Below are positions 63,159-64,000 of a stretch of DNA of 64,000 bases, in pieces. A model generated the notes under the pieces. The model worked only from the letters and a program-made list of their open reading frames with translations, was not told the origin of the DNA and did not search any database. The position numbers and the translations under genes are program-made. This DNA comes from VRUE01 sp963698085. GTDB taxonomy: Bacteria; Actinomycetota; Thermoleophilia; Solirubrobacterales; 70-9. The DNA lies in NCBI GenBank assembly GCA_963698085.1, contig OY969122.1:868001-932000 (forward strand), in the 5' to 3' direction. Each line of letters starts with the position of its first letter. The first letter of the stretch is position 1.

Positions 63159-63971
63159 ATGAGTCGTAATCGGGTGACGAATGCCTACGTGGAACGGCTG
63201 GCCGCAGAGCTTCCCGAACGGGACCTCGCCCTGGTCGAATCCCTCGACAAGCTCCGAGTTGCCACGGCCACGCAGCTCAGGCGCCTGCACTTCGTAGATG
63301 GCACCAAGGCTGCCAATGCCCGCCAGGCCTGGCGCAGGCTCCGCGCGCTCACTGAGGCCCGCATCATCACCGTCCTCGAGCGGCGCATCGGCGGCGGTGC
63401 CGGCGGCTCCTCGCAGGCAGTCTTTGCCCTCGACACGGCAGGCCAGCGGCTCGCCTCGGTCTGTGGTCCCGCCGGGGGCAGGCGGCTTCGGCGTCCCTGG
63501 ACTCCCGGCAATCAGTTTCTTTGCCATGCCGTCCAAGTCACGGAGCTATATGTCGAACTCCGCGAGCGGGAACGGGAAGGCCAAGGGGAACTCCTTGCCT
63601 TCGACGCCGAGCCCTTGTGCTGGCGACGCTTCACCGGAGTCGGCGGAGCAACCGCTTGGCTCAAGCCCGATGCCTTCGTCCGCTTCGGCGCTGGCGACTA
63701 CGAACACCTGAGCTTCGTCGAGGTTGATAGGGCCACGGCCTCGGCCCCGACCCTTGCCCGAAAGCTCGACCAATATCGCAAGTTCTGGCAGACCGGCCGC
63801 GAGCAAGAGCGTTTCGGAGCTTTCCCCCGCGCCGTCCTGCTCGTCCCCACTGAGGCCCGTCACGCGGTCGCAGTCGAAGCGATCCGGCGGCAAGGGTCCG
63901 ATGCCAAGCCGCTGTATCGGGTCGGCCGGTACGAGGAAGCGGCCGATCTCTTGACCGGGGGCGGGTCGTGA
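63159..63971 (+). CDS. replication-relaxation family protein
   Basis: A 270-residue protein matching the Replic_Relax pattern: LDKLRVATATQLRRLHFVDG (winged-helix start), ARQAWRRLRALTEARIITVL, FLCHAVQVTELYVELRERER and YEHLSFVEVDRATASAPTLA. These are common in actinobacterial integrative conjugative elements beside the coupling ATPase, and are thought to act in DNA relaxation/initiation. I start at the ATG before SRNRVT; a GTG 9 nt earlier is possible. The next gene overlaps by GTGA. Confidence 0.82.
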   Translation: MSRNRVTNAYVERLAAELPERDLALVESLDKLRVATATQLRRLHFVDGTKAANARQAWRRLRALTEARIITVLERRIGGGAGGSSQAVFALDTAGQRLASVCGPAGGRRLRRPWTPGNQFLCHAVQVTELYVELREREREGQGELLAFDAEPLCWRRFTGVGGATAWLKPDAFVRFGAGDYEHLSFVEVDRATASAPTLARKLDQYRKFWQTGREQERFGAFPRAVLLVPTEARHAVAVEAIRRQGSDAKPLYRVGRYEEAADLLTGGGS

Positions 63972-64000
63972 AGACGCTCCCTCGAAGCACGATCTTGACC
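63968..64000 (+). CDS. start of a further gene, cut by the window edge
   Basis: A GTG that overlaps the previous stop (GTGA) opens a frame of 11 visible codons (VKTLPRSTILT). It fits the operon pattern of coupled starts seen upstream, but the piece is too short to say what it is. Confidence 0.35.
   Translation, partial: MKTLPRSTILT

Overview
The window is high-GC DNA, apparently from an actinomycete. The closest resemblance I can name is the Thermoleophilia/Solirubrobacterales type. This rests on the GC-rich codon use, many GTG/TTG starts, TTGA/ATGA/TGATG translational overlaps, secreted Ig-like/FecR-like and delta-60-repeat proteins, and divergent or convergent genes packed with 4-bp overlaps. 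No taxonomic marker is present, so the assignment is inference.

Layout. (1) 1-23.4 kb is ordinary chromosome: a partial tyrosinase-like gene, an FAD oxidase, a nucleotidyltransferase pair resembling a toxin-antitoxin, an oxidative pentose-phosphate cluster (pgl, gnd and divergent zwf), recQ, a secreted glycosidase-like protein, a beta-propeller protein, hydrolases, an LtrA-type membrane protein, an aldo/keto reductase, a secreted serine protease, and a two-gene cAMP module (transporter with a cyclic-nucleotide-binding tail plus a CHASE2 adenylate cyclase). (2) 23.5-38.6 kb holds two integrative elements stacked behind a tRNA-Arg(ACG) gene. Three copies of the tRNA 3' half mark the junctions at 23514, 34221 and 38589. 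The outer element (about 10.7 kb) carries a RelA/SpoT-domain gene with small neighbours, a DUF2283 protein, an IS1595-type insertion, a DUF433/PIN pair, a winged-helix + XRE regulator pair, a DUF6414-like two-gene operon, integrase + excisionase, an IS110-type insertion with a possible bridge RNA, and a second winged-helix/XRE pair. The inner element (about 4.4 kb) carries a RelE-type toxin-antitoxin pair, a membrane protein, a HEPN + DUF262 operon and its own integrase next to the tRNA. (3) 38.7-44.0 kb is chromosome again (enoyl-CoA hydratase family, thioesterase, pyruvate kinase, cytochrome P450, membrane protein). (4) From about 44 kb to the right edge the DNA looks accessory: HNH nuclease, small zinc-ribbon protein, a tRNA-like sequence, a large serine recombinase whose 3' end is replaced by an IS481-type element, several small regulators, secreted proteins, a third winged-helix/XRE pair, an adenine methyltransferase, a conjugation-type coupling ATPase and a replication-relaxation protein. 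The last group suggests an integrative mobilisable or conjugative element that continues past the edge.

Most interesting points: the winged-helix/XRE regulator pair that recurs three times behind a conserved structured leader in which the ribosome binding site is folded into a hairpin directly before the start codon; the HEPN + DUF262 operon as main cargo of a 4.4-kb island; the RelA/SpoT-domain gene with an 80-aa partner and a Phd-like gene; a 32-nt inverted repeat shared by two divergent promoters of the outer island; and a paired palindromic operator upstream of the coupling-ATPase operon.
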